NCBI RefSeq assembly: GCF_013817345.1
Contig: NZ_JACDCW010000001.1
Coordinates: 52,744-116,743 of the forward strand
Source of the DNA: Methylibium sp.
GTDB lineage: Bacteria > Pseudomonadota > Gammaproteobacteria > Burkholderiales > Burkholderiaceae_C
Direction of reading: 5' to 3'
DNA: 64,000 bases
The notes under the pieces were generated by a model, which had not been told where the DNA came from, did no database searches, and was given only the letters and a program-made list of their open reading frames with translations. The stretch's first letter is position 1. Each line of letters begins with the position of its first letter. Below, piece by piece: positions 1 to 8,480 of the stretch. The translations under genes and the position numbers were made by a program.

Positions 1-1130
1 TCAAGGTGCTGCACCCGCTGCTGACCGCTACCCAAGAAGGCAACTACAAAGGGACCGAGGGCTTCGGCGCGATTCCCTTCGACGGCATTGTCTTGGCGCA
101 CAGCAACGAGAGCGAGTGGAAGGCCTTCCGCAACAACAAGAACAACGAAGCCTTCCTCGACCGCATCTACATCGTCAAGGTGCCGTACTGCCTGCGCGTA
201 AGCGAAGAGGTCAAGATCTACGAGAAGCTGATCCGCACCTCGTCGCTCAGTGAGGCCAAGTGCGCGCCGGGCACCTTGAAGATGATGGCGCAGTTCTCGG
301 TGCTCACCCGCCTGAAGGAGCCGGAGAACTCGTCGCTGTTCAGCAAGGCGCTGGTCTACGACGGCGAGAGCCTCAAGGACACCGACCCCAAGGCCAAGAG
401 CTACCAGGAATACCGGGACTACGCGGGGGTCGACGAAGGCATGAGCGGCGTCTCGACCCGCTTCGCCTTCAAGATCCTGTCCAAGGTCTTCAACTTCGAC
501 AGCATGGAGGTCGCAGCCAACCCGGTGCACCTGATGTACGTGCTGGAGCAGCAGATCGAGCGCGAGCAGTTCGCCAGCGAAACCGAGCAGAAGTACCTGG
601 GCTACATCAAGGAGTTCCTGTCGACGCGCTATGCGGAATTCATCGGCAAGGAGATCCAGACTGCTTATCTGGAAAGCTACAGCGAATACGGTCAGAACAT
701 TTTCGACCGCTACGTGACCTACGCCGACTACTGGATCCAGGACCAGGAGTACCGCGACACCGACACCGGCGAGGTGTTCGACCGCGGCTCGCTGAACGGC
801 GAGCTCGAGAAGATCGAAAAGCCGGCCGGCATCTCCAACCCGAAGGACTTCCGCAACGAGATCGTCAACTTCGTGCTGCGTGCGCGGGCCGGTAACGCCG
901 GCAAGAACCCGCTGTGGACCAGCTACGAGAAGCTGCGCGCGGTGATCGAGAAGAAGATGTTCTCGAACACCGAGGAACTGCTGCCGGTCATCAGCTTCAA
1001 CGCCAAGGCCAGCGCCGACGAGGCCAAGAAGCACGAGGACTTCGTCAACCGCATGGTCGACAAGGGCTACACGCCCAAGCAGGTGCGCCTGCTGTGCGAG
1101 TGGTACCTGCGCGTGCGCAAGAGCTCCTGA
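1..1130 (+). CDS. prkA: PrkA-family serine protein kinase, C-terminal part (5' truncated)
   Basis: This is the C-terminal 375 residues or so of a PrkA (YeaG) protein kinase. The frame is open from the window edge and the ATP-binding AAA-like half lies outside. Visible landmarks include GTEGFGAIPFDGIVLAHSNE, FLDRIYIVKVPYCLRVSEE and GVSTRFAFKILSKVFN, which are strongly conserved in PrkA. Family members are about 640 residues, so some 40% is missing at the N-terminus only because of the window boundary. The gene ends 24 bp before yeaH and 1.3 kb before spoVR. These three form the widely conserved yeaG-yeaH-ycgB set linked to nitrogen starvation and stationary phase in enterobacteria. The exact substrate is not deducible here. 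Confidence 0.95.
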   Translation, partial: KVLHPLLTATQEGNYKGTEGFGAIPFDGIVLAHSNESEWKAFRNNKNNEAFLDRIYIVKVPYCLRVSEEVKIYEKLIRTSSLSEAKCAPGTLKMMAQFSVLTRLKEPENSSLFSKALVYDGESLKDTDPKAKSYQEYRDYAGVDEGMSGVSTRFAFKILSKVFNFDSMEVAANPVHLMYVLEQQIEREQFASETEQKYLGYIKEFLSTRYAEFIGKEIQTAYLESYSEYGQNIFDRYVTYADYWIQDQEYRDTDTGEVFDRGSLNGELEKIEKPAGISNPKDFRNEIVNFVLRARAGNAGKNPLWTSYEKLRAVIEKKMFSNTEELLPVISFNAKASADEAKKHEDFVNRMVDKGYTPKQVRLLCEWYLRVRKSS

Positions 1131-1154
1131 ACCAGCGGGGCGACCGGGCACTCC

Positions 1155-2465
1155 ATGGCGCTGCAGCAGATCATCGACCGGCGGCTCGCGGGCAAGAACA
1201 AGTCCATTGGCAATCGCGAGCGCTTCCTGCGCCGCCACAAGGACCAGATCCGCGAGGCGGTGCGCCGGGCGGTCAGCGGCCGCGGCATCCGCGACATCGA
1301 GCAGGGCGAGGACATCTCGCTGCCCAAGCGCGACGTCTCCGAGCCGGTGTTCCACCACGGCCAGGGCGGCTCGCGCGAGATGGTGCACCCGGGCAACCGC
1401 GAGTACGTCCGCGGTGACCGCATCAAGCGGCCCGAAGGCGGCGCCGGCCGCGGCGGTAGCCAGGCCAGCGACTCGGGCGAAGGCGAGGACGATTTCGTCT
1501 TTCACCTCAGCCGCGAGGAGTTCATGCAGGTCTTCTTCGACGATCTGGCGCTGCCCAACCTGATCAAAACCACCCTGGCGGACACGCCGGAGTTTAAGAC
1601 GCAGCGCGCGGGTTACAGCACCGACGGCACGCAGAACAACCTGCACGTCGTGCGTTCGATGCGCGGCGCGATCGGCCGGCGCATCGCGCTGGGCGCGGAT
1701 GCCAGGCGCGAGTTGCGCCAGCTCGAGGCGCACCTGCTGCACCTCCAGCAGCACATGCGGGCCGACAGCGATTGGCTCGATCTCGACCCGGGCCGCGAAA
1801 TGCGCTTGCGCGAAATCCGCGACACGGAGGCCTTGATCGAGTTGCTGCGTCAGAAGGTCGCGCGCATTCCCTACCTCGATCCGATAGACCTGCGCTACCG
1901 CAGCCGTATCCGCGTGCCGGTGCCGACCACCAAGGCGGTCATGTTCTGCGTCATGGACGTGTCGGGGTCGATGGACGAGGCGCGCAAGGATCTTTCCAAG
2001 CGCTTCTTCATCCTGCTCTACCTCTTTCTCACGCGCCACTACGAGCGCATCGAGCTGGTCTTCATCCGACACCACACGCAGGCGCAGGAGGTGGATGAAG
2101 AAGGCTTCTTCCACTCCACCGAGACCGGCGGCACCGTGGTGTCCAGTGCGCTGGTGCTGATGGAAGAGATCATTCGCAACCGCTTCCCCACCAGTGAGTG
2201 GAACATCTACGGCGCGCAGGCCAGCGACGGCGACAACTGGCATCACGACAGCGGCCGCTGCCGCCAGATCGTCTCCGAGCAGCTCCTGCCGCTGGTGCGC
2301 TACTTCGCTTACGTGCAGGTGGCCGAGCCGGAGCAGAACCTCTGGGAGGAGTACGCCCAGATCGCCGCGCAGCACCCGCACTTCGCCATGCGCAAGGTGC
2401 TCGAGGCTGCCCAGATCTACCCCGTGTTCCGGGAGTTGTTCAAGAAGGAAGGGAGCGCGGCATGA
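1155..2465 (+). CDS. yeaH: YeaH/YhbH family protein (DUF444)
   Basis: This 436-residue protein belongs to the DUF444 family (YeaH in E. coli, YhbH in Bacillus). The N-terminal third is basic and Gly-rich (RKxDISLPKRD-like region, then GGAGRGGSQASDSGEG). The C-terminal half looks like a von Willebrand A fold: the segment VMFCVMDVSGSMDEARKD carries a DxSGS metal-site motif near residue 265, and later there are conserved TGGTVVSSAL and QASDGDNW stretches. It lies between prkA and spoVR. Its TGA stop shares ATGA with the spoVR start, so the two are probably translationally coupled. It is thought to act with the PrkA kinase, but the biochemical role is unknown. Confidence 0.95.
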   Translation: MALQQIIDRRLAGKNKSIGNRERFLRRHKDQIREAVRRAVSGRGIRDIEQGEDISLPKRDVSEPVFHHGQGGSREMVHPGNREYVRGDRIKRPEGGAGRGGSQASDSGEGEDDFVFHLSREEFMQVFFDDLALPNLIKTTLADTPEFKTQRAGYSTDGTQNNLHVVRSMRGAIGRRIALGADARRELRQLEAHLLHLQQHMRADSDWLDLDPGREMRLREIRDTEALIELLRQKVARIPYLDPIDLRYRSRIRVPVPTTKAVMFCVMDVSGSMDEARKDLSKRFFILLYLFLTRHYERIELVFIRHHTQAQEVDEEGFFHSTETGGTVVSSALVLMEEIIRNRFPTSEWNIYGAQASDGDNWHHDSGRCRQIVSEQLLPLVRYFAYVQVAEPEQNLWEEYAQIAAQHPHFAMRKVLEAAQIYPVFRELFKKEGSAA

Positions 2466-4078
2466 ACAAACGCTTCGAGGCGGCGCCCGACCCGACGCCG
2501 GATCTCTTCGACGTCCCGGGCGCGAGTGGGAAAGCGCGCGTTCGTTTCGCCCGCGACATCGTCCGGCGAGAGCGCGCGGCGCAGCCGCTGCCCAGCCACA
2601 GTGACTGGAGCTTCGAGCTGATCGAGCAGTACCACGACGCGATCCGCGCCACCGCCGAAAGCTACGGGCTGGACACCTACGCCAACCAGCTCGAGGTCAT
2701 CACGGCCGAGCAGATGATGGATGCGTATTCGTCGGTCGGCATGCCGGTGAACTACCGGCACTGGAGCTTCGGCAAGGAGTTCATCTCCAACGAGAAGAAC
2801 TACCGGCGCGGTCACATGGGCCTGGCCTACGAGATCGTCATCAATTCCGACCCCTGCATCAGCTACCTGATGGAGGAGAACCCGATGGCGATGCAGGCGC
2901 TGGTCATTGCCCACGCCGCCTACGGCCACAACAGCTTCTTCAAGGGCAACTACCTGTTCCGCATGTGGACCGATGCGTCGTCGATCATCGACTACCTGGT
3001 TTATGCCAAGAATTACATCGCCGAATGCGAGGAGCGCCACGGCCTGAACGCCGTCGAGGAAACGCTCGACTCCTGCCATGCCCTGATGAACCACGGCGTC
3101 GATCGTTATCGCCGGCCGAGCAAGCTCAGCCTGGCTCAGGAACGTGCCCGCCGCGAGGATCGCGAGGCGTACGCACAGCAGCAGATCAACGACCTGTGGC
3201 GCACACTGCCGAAGAAGGCGGACAAGTCGGTCGAAGATGCGGAGGCGCAGCGTTTTCCGGCCGAGCCGCAGGAGAACCTGCTCTACTTCATCGAGAAGAA
3301 CGCCCCGCTGTTAGAGCCCTGGCAGCGCGAGATCGTGCGCATCGTTCGCAAGGTGGCGCAGTACTTCTATCCGCAGCGTCAGACCCAGGTCATGAACGAA
3401 GGCTGGGCCACCTTCTGGCACCACACCCTGCTCAACACGCTGTACGACGACGGCCTGCTGAGCGACGGCATGATGATCGAGTGGCTCAAGTCGCACACCA
3501 ACGTGGTGTTCCAGCCGCCGGTGGATCACCCGGGCTACAGCGGCATCAATCCGTATGCGCTCGGCTTCGCGATGTACACGGACATCAAGCGCATCTGTGA
3601 GAAGCCCGACGAGGAGGACCGCCATTGGTTTCCCGATCTTGCGGGCAGCGACTGGCTGGCGACGCTCGACCATGCGATGCGCAACTTCAAGGATGAGAGC
3701 TTCATCGGCCAGTACCTGTCACCGCGGCTCATGCGGGAATTCCGCCTGTTCGCGATCAGGGACGATTCTGACGAGCCGGAACTCGAAGTCAGCGCCATCC
3801 ACGACGAAGCGGGCTACCGCAAGTTGCGTGAAGCGCTATCTCGGCAATATGATCTGGGCTCGCGCGAGCCCAACATCCAGGTCTGGAGCGTGAACCTGCG
3901 CGGCGACCGCTCGCTCACCCTGCGGCACACGCAGCACAACGCCCGCCCCATGGGCGACGCGACGCAGGAGGTGCTCAAGCACGTGGCGCGGCTCTGGGGT
4001 TTCGATGCGCACCTGGAGAGCGTGGACAGCGAGGGCGAAGTCGAGAAGCGCTGGACGGTGACGGGTCCGCGGCACTGA
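2462..4078 (+). CDS. ycgB: SpoVR family protein (YcgB)
   Basis: This 538-residue SpoVR-family protein resembles E. coli YcgB and B. subtilis SpoVR. The ATG at 2462 overlaps the yeaH stop (ATGA), which decides the start; the same frame is open further upstream but only inside yeaH. Recognisable family stretches include YANQLEVITAEQMMDAYSSVGMP, NPMAMQALVIAHAAYGHNSFFKGN and MNEGWATFWHHTLLN, the last reminiscent of a metal-site His/Glu cluster. It completes the prkA-yeaH-spoVR operon. SpoVR is needed for spore cortex formation in Bacillus, but its role in Gram-negatives is unresolved, and no enzymatic activity can be assigned from sequence. Confidence 0.95.
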   Translation: MNKRFEAAPDPTPDLFDVPGASGKARVRFARDIVRRERAAQPLPSHSDWSFELIEQYHDAIRATAESYGLDTYANQLEVITAEQMMDAYSSVGMPVNYRHWSFGKEFISNEKNYRRGHMGLAYEIVINSDPCISYLMEENPMAMQALVIAHAAYGHNSFFKGNYLFRMWTDASSIIDYLVYAKNYIAECEERHGLNAVEETLDSCHALMNHGVDRYRRPSKLSLAQERARREDREAYAQQQINDLWRTLPKKADKSVEDAEAQRFPAEPQENLLYFIEKNAPLLEPWQREIVRIVRKVAQYFYPQRQTQVMNEGWATFWHHTLLNTLYDDGLLSDGMMIEWLKSHTNVVFQPPVDHPGYSGINPYALGFAMYTDIKRICEKPDEEDRHWFPDLAGSDWLATLDHAMRNFKDESFIGQYLSPRLMREFRLFAIRDDSDEPELEVSAIHDEAGYRKLREALSRQYDLGSREPNIQVWSVNLRGDRSLTLRHTQHNARPMGDATQEVLKHVARLWGFDAHLESVDSEGEVEKRWTVTGPRH

Positions 4079-4196
4079 TCCGTCTCATTGCAGGCCAAGT
4101 GCCCGCCCCCTGCTGCGCCTGCGGCCGTCATGCCACAAGCCGGGGCCGGTCAGAGCGCCCGGCGAATACCGGAGCTTGTGGTCGCTCAGCGGCTCA

Positions 4197-4754
4197 TCAG
4201 GCGGCGCCGGCGTTTTTCAGCACCCACACGCCGGCGGGCGGCAAATTGCCCCACACCACCTCGCGCAGCGTCCATTGCAGCCGGCTCGCGCGCGGCAGTG
4301 CGAACGGTGCGCGGGGTTGGTAGGTGTACTGCACCAGGCGGCGTCCGGGGTGCGCCTCGACGAACACCAGCAGCGACTGCAAGGTGGTCGTGCGCAAGGG
4401 CTCGGGCAGGCTGCGAAAGGGCAGCGACGACACGAGCACCGTGTCGCCGGGTGCCAGGGCGCGCTCCTCCAGCACCTCATGTGCGGCCGCGCAACTGACC
4501 TCGACGTCGGGAAAGCGACGCTTCAGGCCGGCGGCGAGATGGCGCTGCAGCTCCACGGCAAGCAGCGGCGAATGCGGCGCCACGGCGCGCAACGCGGCGG
4601 TCACGGCGCCGGTCCCGGCGCCGAGCTCGATGACCGTGCTTGCCGATCCCACCTGCTCAGCCATCGCGCGCGCCAGCCGGCGTGACGAAGGCGCCAGTGC
4701 TCCGACCAGCGTGGGACGCGTGAGCGCCAGGGCGAGAAAAGCCATGTTGATCAT
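4197..4754 (-). CDS. SAM-dependent phospholipid N-methyltransferase-like protein
   Basis: This class I SAM methyltransferase of about 185 residues has the motif I segment VIELGAGTGAVTAAL preceded by GALAPSSRRLARAMA. That combination is typical of the Sinorhizobium-type phospholipid N-methyltransferase family (COG3963), which methylates phosphatidylethanolamine. I chose the ATG at 4754 because homology-like sequence begins there (MINMAFLALALTRP). A GTG at 4823 would add 23 residues with no family resemblance. No good ribosome site is visible for either. It lies 84 bp after the FAD oxidoreductase gene on the same strand and may be cotranscribed with it. Substrate specificity is inferred only from family. 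Confidence 0.8.
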   Translation of the reverse strand: MINMAFLALALTRPTLVGALAPSSRRLARAMAEQVGSASTVIELGAGTGAVTAALRAVAPHSPLLAVELQRHLAAGLKRRFPDVEVSCAAAHEVLEERALAPGDTVLVSSLPFRSLPEPLRTTTLQSLLVFVEAHPGRRLVQYTYQPRAPFALPRASRLQWTLREVVWGNLPPAGVWVLKNAGAA

Positions 4755-4838
4755 GTCGAGGGTGTATCGCAGCGAGGGCCGCGCAGGCGTGAGCCGACGC
4801 AAGCAGGTGTTGCCGCGGGACACGTCCGGGTCCGCGGC

Positions 4839-6254
4839 TCACAGCACAAAAATCTTGCCCGGATTGAGGATGTTGTTCGGATCGAACGCGCGCTTGATGC
4901 CCTGCATCAGCGCCACGCCGCCCGCACCGGCTTCGTCGATCAGAAAGCCCATCTTGTGCAGGCCGATGCCGTGCTCGCCGCTGCACGTGCCCTCGAGCCG
5001 CAGCGCGCGGGCGACGAGCTGCGCGTTGAGCCGTTCGGCCGTCTCGCGCTCCTGCGGCTGCAGGGGATCGATCAGATAGCCGACGTGGAAATTGCCGTCG
5101 CCGACGTGGCCGACGATGAAGTAGGGCAGGCCGCTGGCATCGACTTCCTTCACCGTCTCGTCGATGCACTCGGCCAGTCGCGAGATCGGCACGCAGGTGT
5201 CGGTCGTCACCGCCCGGCAGCCCGGCCGCGTCTGCAATGCCGACAAGTAGGCGTGATGGCGTGCGGTCCACAACCGCGTGCGCGCCTCGGGCGTCGTCGC
5301 CCAATCGAAGTCCTCGCCGCCGAACTCTGCCGCGACGGCCTGCACCGTCTCGGCCTGCTCCTTCACGCCGCCCGGGCTGCCGTGGAACTCCATCAGCAGC
5401 AGCGGGGCCTCGCGCAGGCCGAGGCGGTCGTGCGCGTTGACGGCGCGCACGGCATGCACGTCGAGCAGCTCGCAGCGTGCGATCGGCACGCCGGTCTGGA
5501 TGATGCGGATCGTCGTGCGCACCGCCGCGTCGATGCTCGGAAAGCTGCACACCGCCGCGCTGATCGCCTCGGGCAGCGGATGGAGCTCAAGCGTGATCTC
5601 GGTCATCACGCCCAGGGTGCCTTCGCTGCCGACGAAGAGGCGGGTCAGGTCGTAGCCGGCGCTGCTCTTGCGCGCGCGGGTGCCGGTGCGAACGACCTCG
5701 CCGCTGGCCGTGACCACCGTCAGGCCCAGCACGTTCTCGCGCATCGTCCCGTAGCGCACGGCGTTCGTGCCGCTGGCGCGGGTGGCGGCCATGCCGCCGA
5801 TCGAGGCGTCGGCACCGGGGTCGATGGGGAAGAACAGGCCATCGTGGCGAATGTGCTCGTTGAGCTGCTTGCGGGTCACGCCGGCCTGCACGGTGATCGT
5901 CAGATCCTCGGCATCGACGCGCAGCACGCGGTTCATGCAGCTCAGGTCGAGGCTGACGCCGCCCTGAACCGCCAGCAGGTGCCCTTCGAGCGAAGAGCCG
6001 GCGCCGTAAGCGATCACCGGCACCGCATGCGCATTGGCGAGCGCAACGACGAAGCTCACGTCTTCGGTTGATTCGCAATAGACCACGGCATCCGGCGGCG
6101 GCACGTCGAAAGGCGATTCGTCGCGGCCGTGCTGCTCGCGCACCGCTCGGGCGGTCGAGCAGCGCGCACCGAAGCGGGCTCCGAGCGCGTCCAGCATCAC
6201 GGCGGGTATCGGCCGAGGAGCTAGCTGGGGCAGCAGTTCGACCGGAGCGTTCAT
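4839..6254 (-). CDS. FAD-linked D-lactate/glycolate-type dehydrogenase
   Basis: This 471-residue flavoprotein belongs to the vanillyl-alcohol oxidase/PCMH superfamily (D-lactate dehydrogenase cytochrome, GlcD, DLD1). The FAD-binding domain spans roughly residues 40-220, with VIAYGAGSSLEGH and DPGADASIGGMAATRASGTN. The C-terminal cap carries FIVGHVGDGNFHVG and the terminal CSGEHGIGLHKMGF signature. The ATG at 6254 is preferred to upstream alternatives because AGGAG lies 9 nt before it. It oxidises a 2-hydroxy acid and passes electrons to quinone or cytochrome. D-lactate is the likeliest substrate, but glycolate or D-2-hydroxyglutarate cannot be excluded. No glcE/glcF partner is present, which favours a single-subunit D-lactate dehydrogenase. 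Confidence 0.88.
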   Translation of the reverse strand: MNAPVELLPQLAPRPIPAVMLDALGARFGARCSTARAVREQHGRDESPFDVPPPDAVVYCESTEDVSFVVALANAHAVPVIAYGAGSSLEGHLLAVQGGVSLDLSCMNRVLRVDAEDLTITVQAGVTRKQLNEHIRHDGLFFPIDPGADASIGGMAATRASGTNAVRYGTMRENVLGLTVVTASGEVVRTGTRARKSSAGYDLTRLFVGSEGTLGVMTEITLELHPLPEAISAAVCSFPSIDAAVRTTIRIIQTGVPIARCELLDVHAVRAVNAHDRLGLREAPLLLMEFHGSPGGVKEQAETVQAVAAEFGGEDFDWATTPEARTRLWTARHHAYLSALQTRPGCRAVTTDTCVPISRLAECIDETVKEVDASGLPYFIVGHVGDGNFHVGYLIDPLQPQERETAERLNAQLVARALRLEGTCSGEHGIGLHKMGFLIDEAGAGGVALMQGIKRAFDPNNILNPGKIFVL

Positions 6255-6391
6255 GGGGGCGGTTCTCCTGAGCGGCCTTGCGTTGCGGCGCAATTGTAGG
6301 GAGGTAGGGAGCCGCCTCGGCCGCGTTGAACTCGTGAGCCAGGCAAGGCTTGCGCTCTTGCTTGCGCTCGCATCAGTGACCCGCGGGGCGC

Positions 6392-6406
6392 TGCTAGCAT
6401 CGACCG
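6392..6406 (+). promoter_or_regulatory. -10-like element positioned for leaderless start of cobalamin adenosyltransferase
   Basis: TGCTAGCAT (extended -10 shape, TGn then TAGCAT at 6395-6400) is followed by 6 nt and then the ATG at 6407. No Shine-Dalgarno sequence is present. A transcript from this element would begin at or next to the A of the ATG. No convincing -35 is seen. Transcription start is inferred, not known. Confidence 0.45.
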
Positions 6407-6988
6407 ATGGCCCATCGACTATCCCAGATCGCGACGCGCACCGGCGACGACGGCACCACCGGCCTGGGCGACGGCAGCCGCGTCCCCAAGGATCACCTTC
6501 GCGTGCAGGCGATGGGCGATGTGGACGAACTCAATTCGACCCTCGGCGTGCTGCTGTGCGAGCCCTTGCCTGATCAGGTGCGAAAGCTCCTGGTCGACAT
6601 CCAGCATGAGCTGTTCAATCTGGGCGGCGAGCTTTCGATTCCTGGCTACGCGTTGCTCAAGGACGAGGCGGTGTTATCGCTGGATGCCGCGCTCGCTGAA
6701 CACAACGCTGCGCTGCCTCGGCTGCAGGAGTTCATTCTTCCGGGCGGCACGCGCAGCGCCGCGCTCGCGCATGTTGGCCGTACCGTGGCGCGCCGCGCCG
6801 AGCGCACCGTGATCGCGCTGGTCAACACCGAGCCCGACGCCGTGCGCGCCGCGCCGCGGTTGTACCTCAATCGGCTGAGCGACCTGTTGTTTGTGCTGGC
6901 TCGTGTGCTCAACCGGGCCAACCTCGACGGCCTGGGCGGCGACGACGTGTACTGGCATAGCACGAGGATGCAGGCCAGCCCGGGCTGA
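6407..6988 (+). CDS. PduO-type cob(I)alamin adenosyltransferase
   Basis: This 193-residue PduO-type ATP:cob(I)alamin adenosyltransferase transfers the adenosyl group of ATP to cobalamin to form coenzyme B12. Family signatures are visible: the N-terminal TRTGDDGTTGLGDGSRVPKD phosphate-binding segment, MGDVDELNSTLGVLL, FILPGGTRSAA, and the C-terminal YLNRLSDLLFVLAR. Length matches the family. It diverges from the FAD dehydrogenase gene across about 150 bp. Its start codon has no ribosome site but sits 6 nt after a -10-like hexamer, so the mRNA may be leaderless. No cobalamin riboswitch or B12-dependent enzyme gene is adjacent in the window. Confidence 0.95.
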   Translation: MAHRLSQIATRTGDDGTTGLGDGSRVPKDHLRVQAMGDVDELNSTLGVLLCEPLPDQVRKLLVDIQHELFNLGGELSIPGYALLKDEAVLSLDAALAEHNAALPRLQEFILPGGTRSAALAHVGRTVARRAERTVIALVNTEPDAVRAAPRLYLNRLSDLLFVLARVLNRANLDGLGGDDVYWHSTRMQASPG

Positions 6989-7114
6989 CGGGGCCGCAGG
7001 CCCCTTGTTGGCTTTGCGCTTCGCAAAACAAGCGCCTGCGTGTCACTGGGCTGGCGCCGCATCGTCTGTCGTGCCCCCAAAGGGCATCCCATTCGGCAAG
7101 GCTACGCGGCCCCG

Positions 7115-7169
7115 TTCCGGCTCGCGGGTGCCTTGCTTCGCAACGGCTGCCGCGTCCGGCGGCGCGGGC
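7115..7169. repeat. Dispersed intergenic repeat, copy A
   Basis: This copy shares a core (GCAACGGCTGCCGCGTCCGG) and flanking TTCCGGCTCGCGGGTGCCTTG with copies near 41401-41497 and 56668-56727. It lies immediately downstream of the aroG stop codon. All three copies sit directly after the stop of a minus-strand gene. It is probably a dispersed intergenic element; function unknown. Confidence 0.6.
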
Positions 7170-7175
7170 AAGGCA

Positions 7176-8294
7176 CTAGCCGCGCCGCGCCTTCACCGCC
7201 CCGCTCAACACCTCCAGCACCGCCAACGAATCATCCCAGCCGATGCAGGCATCGGTGATGCTCTGGCCGTAGGCTAGCTGAGTGGGGTCGTCGCGGCCGG
7301 CGCTGAACTTCTGGGCACCGGCGTTGAGGTGGCTCTCGACCATCAGGCCGAACACCTGCCGGCTGCCGCCGGCAATCTGCTGACCGATCTCCTTTGCCAC
7401 CTCGACCTGTCGCTGGTGTTGCTTGGCGCTGTTGGCATGCGAGCAGTCGACCATCAGGCTGGCCGGCAGCTTGGCCGCCGTCAGATCGGCGCACGCCGCC
7501 GCCACGCTGGCGGCGTCGTAATTCGGCGCCTTGCCGCCGCGCAGGATGACGTGACAGTCCTTGTTGCCGCGCGTCTCGACGATCGCCACCTGGCCGTTCT
7601 TGTGCACCGAAAGGAAGTGGTGCGGACGGCCGGCCGACTGGATCGCATCGGTGGCGATGCGGATGTTGCCGTCGGTCCCGTTCTTGAAGCCGATCGGCGC
7701 ACTCAGGCCCGAAGCCAGCTCGCGGTGCACCTGGCTCTCGGTGGTGCGCGCGCCAATGGCGCCCCAGGAAATGAGGTCGCCGATGTACTGTGGCGAGATC
7801 ACGTCGAGAAACTCACTGCCGGCCGGCAGGCCCAGGCGGCCGATTTCCATCAGCAACTGGCGGGCGATGCGCAGGCCCTCGTCGATGCGAAAGCTTTCGT
7901 CGAGGTAAGGGTCGTTGATCAGGCCCTTCCAGCCGACCGTGGTGCGCGGCTTCTCGAAGTACACGCGCATCACGATCTCCAGCGTGCCGGCATAGCGGTC
8001 GCGCTCGGCCTTGAGCTTGCGGGCGTACTCCACGGCGGCCACCGGGTCGTGGATGGAGCACGGCCCCATCACCACGAGCAGCCGGTCGTCGGTGCCCGCC
8101 ATGATTTCGCGGATGGCGCGCCGGGTGTTGCCGACCAGCGCCTCGACCGGCGTGCCGCGCACCGGAAAGAAGCGGATCAGGTGTTCCGGGGGCGGCAGCG
8201 GCATGACGTTTTCGATCCGTTCGTCATCGGTCTGGCTGGTCTTGTCGGCGGGCGGGGCCCAGCCGTCGGGGGCGTTGGTGGACAGGGCATTCAT
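7176..8294 (-). CDS. aroG: 3-deoxy-7-phosphoheptulonate (DAHP) synthase, class I
   Basis: This 372-residue type I DAHP synthase condenses phosphoenolpyruvate with erythrose 4-phosphate, the first step of aromatic amino-acid biosynthesis. Diagnostic stretches are VVMGPCSIHDP, VMRVYFEKPRTTVGWKGLINDP, GLPAGSEFLD, LSVHKNGQVAIVETRGNKDCH and MVDCSHANS. The start at 8294 is supported by AGGAG 6 nt upstream. The in-frame upstream extension runs through the leader and attenuator and is not coding for this enzyme. Control by transcription attenuation is strongly suggested by an aromatic-rich leader peptide (8399-8473) and an intrinsic terminator (8342-8374). Which aromatic amino acid feedback-inhibits this isoenzyme is not evident. 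Confidence 0.96.
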   Translation of the reverse strand: MNALSTNAPDGWAPPADKTSQTDDERIENVMPLPPPEHLIRFFPVRGTPVEALVGNTRRAIREIMAGTDDRLLVVMGPCSIHDPVAAVEYARKLKAERDRYAGTLEIVMRVYFEKPRTTVGWKGLINDPYLDESFRIDEGLRIARQLLMEIGRLGLPAGSEFLDVISPQYIGDLISWGAIGARTTESQVHRELASGLSAPIGFKNGTDGNIRIATDAIQSAGRPHHFLSVHKNGQVAIVETRGNKDCHVILRGGKAPNYDAASVAAACADLTAAKLPASLMVDCSHANSAKQHQRQVEVAKEIGQQIAGGSRQVFGLMVESHLNAGAQKFSAGRDDPTQLAYGQSITDACIGWDDSLAVLEVLSGAVKARRG

Positions 8295-8341
8295 CGGGAT
8301 CTCCTGGCGACGAGTCGGGAACGGGGTCAAACGCAAAGACG

Positions 8342-8374
8342 AAAAAAAACCGCCGAGGGACAGGCCCGGCGGTT
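8342..8374 (-). terminator. Intrinsic attenuator terminator in the aroG leader
   Basis: On the minus strand AACCGCCG (8374-8367) pairs with CGGCGGTT (8355-8348) around an 11-nt loop, followed by a run of eight T (8349-8342). It lies between the leader peptide stop and the aroG start, the position of an amino-acid-operon attenuator. A competing pairing is possible: GGCGG in the last third of the leader coding region (8422-8418) complements the CCGCC of the terminator's left arm. A CAGCGC/GCGCTG hairpin around the leader stop could act as the pause structure. Pairings were judged by eye. Confidence 0.8.
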
Positions 8375-8398
8375 GGGGATTCGGCAGCGCTTTCTTGC

Positions 8399-8473
8399 TT
8401 AGGCGCTGGCCTCTCCTCCGCCAGAGCGGTGCGAGAACCAGAAATACGCAAAAAAGAAGGTGCTGCGGAGCAT
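8399..8473 (-). CDS. aroG leader peptide (24 aa), aromatic-rich attenuator peptide
   Basis: This 24-codon reading frame starts with ATG at 8473 and stops with TAA at 8401-8399. Residues 6-13 are FFFAYFWF: five Phe, one Tyr and one Trp in eight codons, the hallmark of an amino-acid-sensing leader peptide. It is followed 25 nt later by an intrinsic terminator and then by aroG. Ribosome stalling at uncharged tRNA-Phe, -Tyr or -Trp should favour an antiterminator and allow aroG transcription. There is no Shine-Dalgarno sequence; a TGCTACATT element ends 7 nt before the ATG, so translation may be leaderless. It lies in the short gap after the threonine dehydratase gene. Confidence 0.8.
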   Translation of the reverse strand: MLRSTFFFAYFWFSHRSGGGEASA

Positions 8474-8480
8474 GGGCGCG

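Noticed and set aside
6254..6407. Cobalamin riboswitch between the FAD dehydrogenase and the cobalamin adenosyltransferase
   Set aside because: The gap is only about 150 bp, no B12-box-like sequence is visible, and the -10-like element leaves no leader RNA before the adenosyltransferase.
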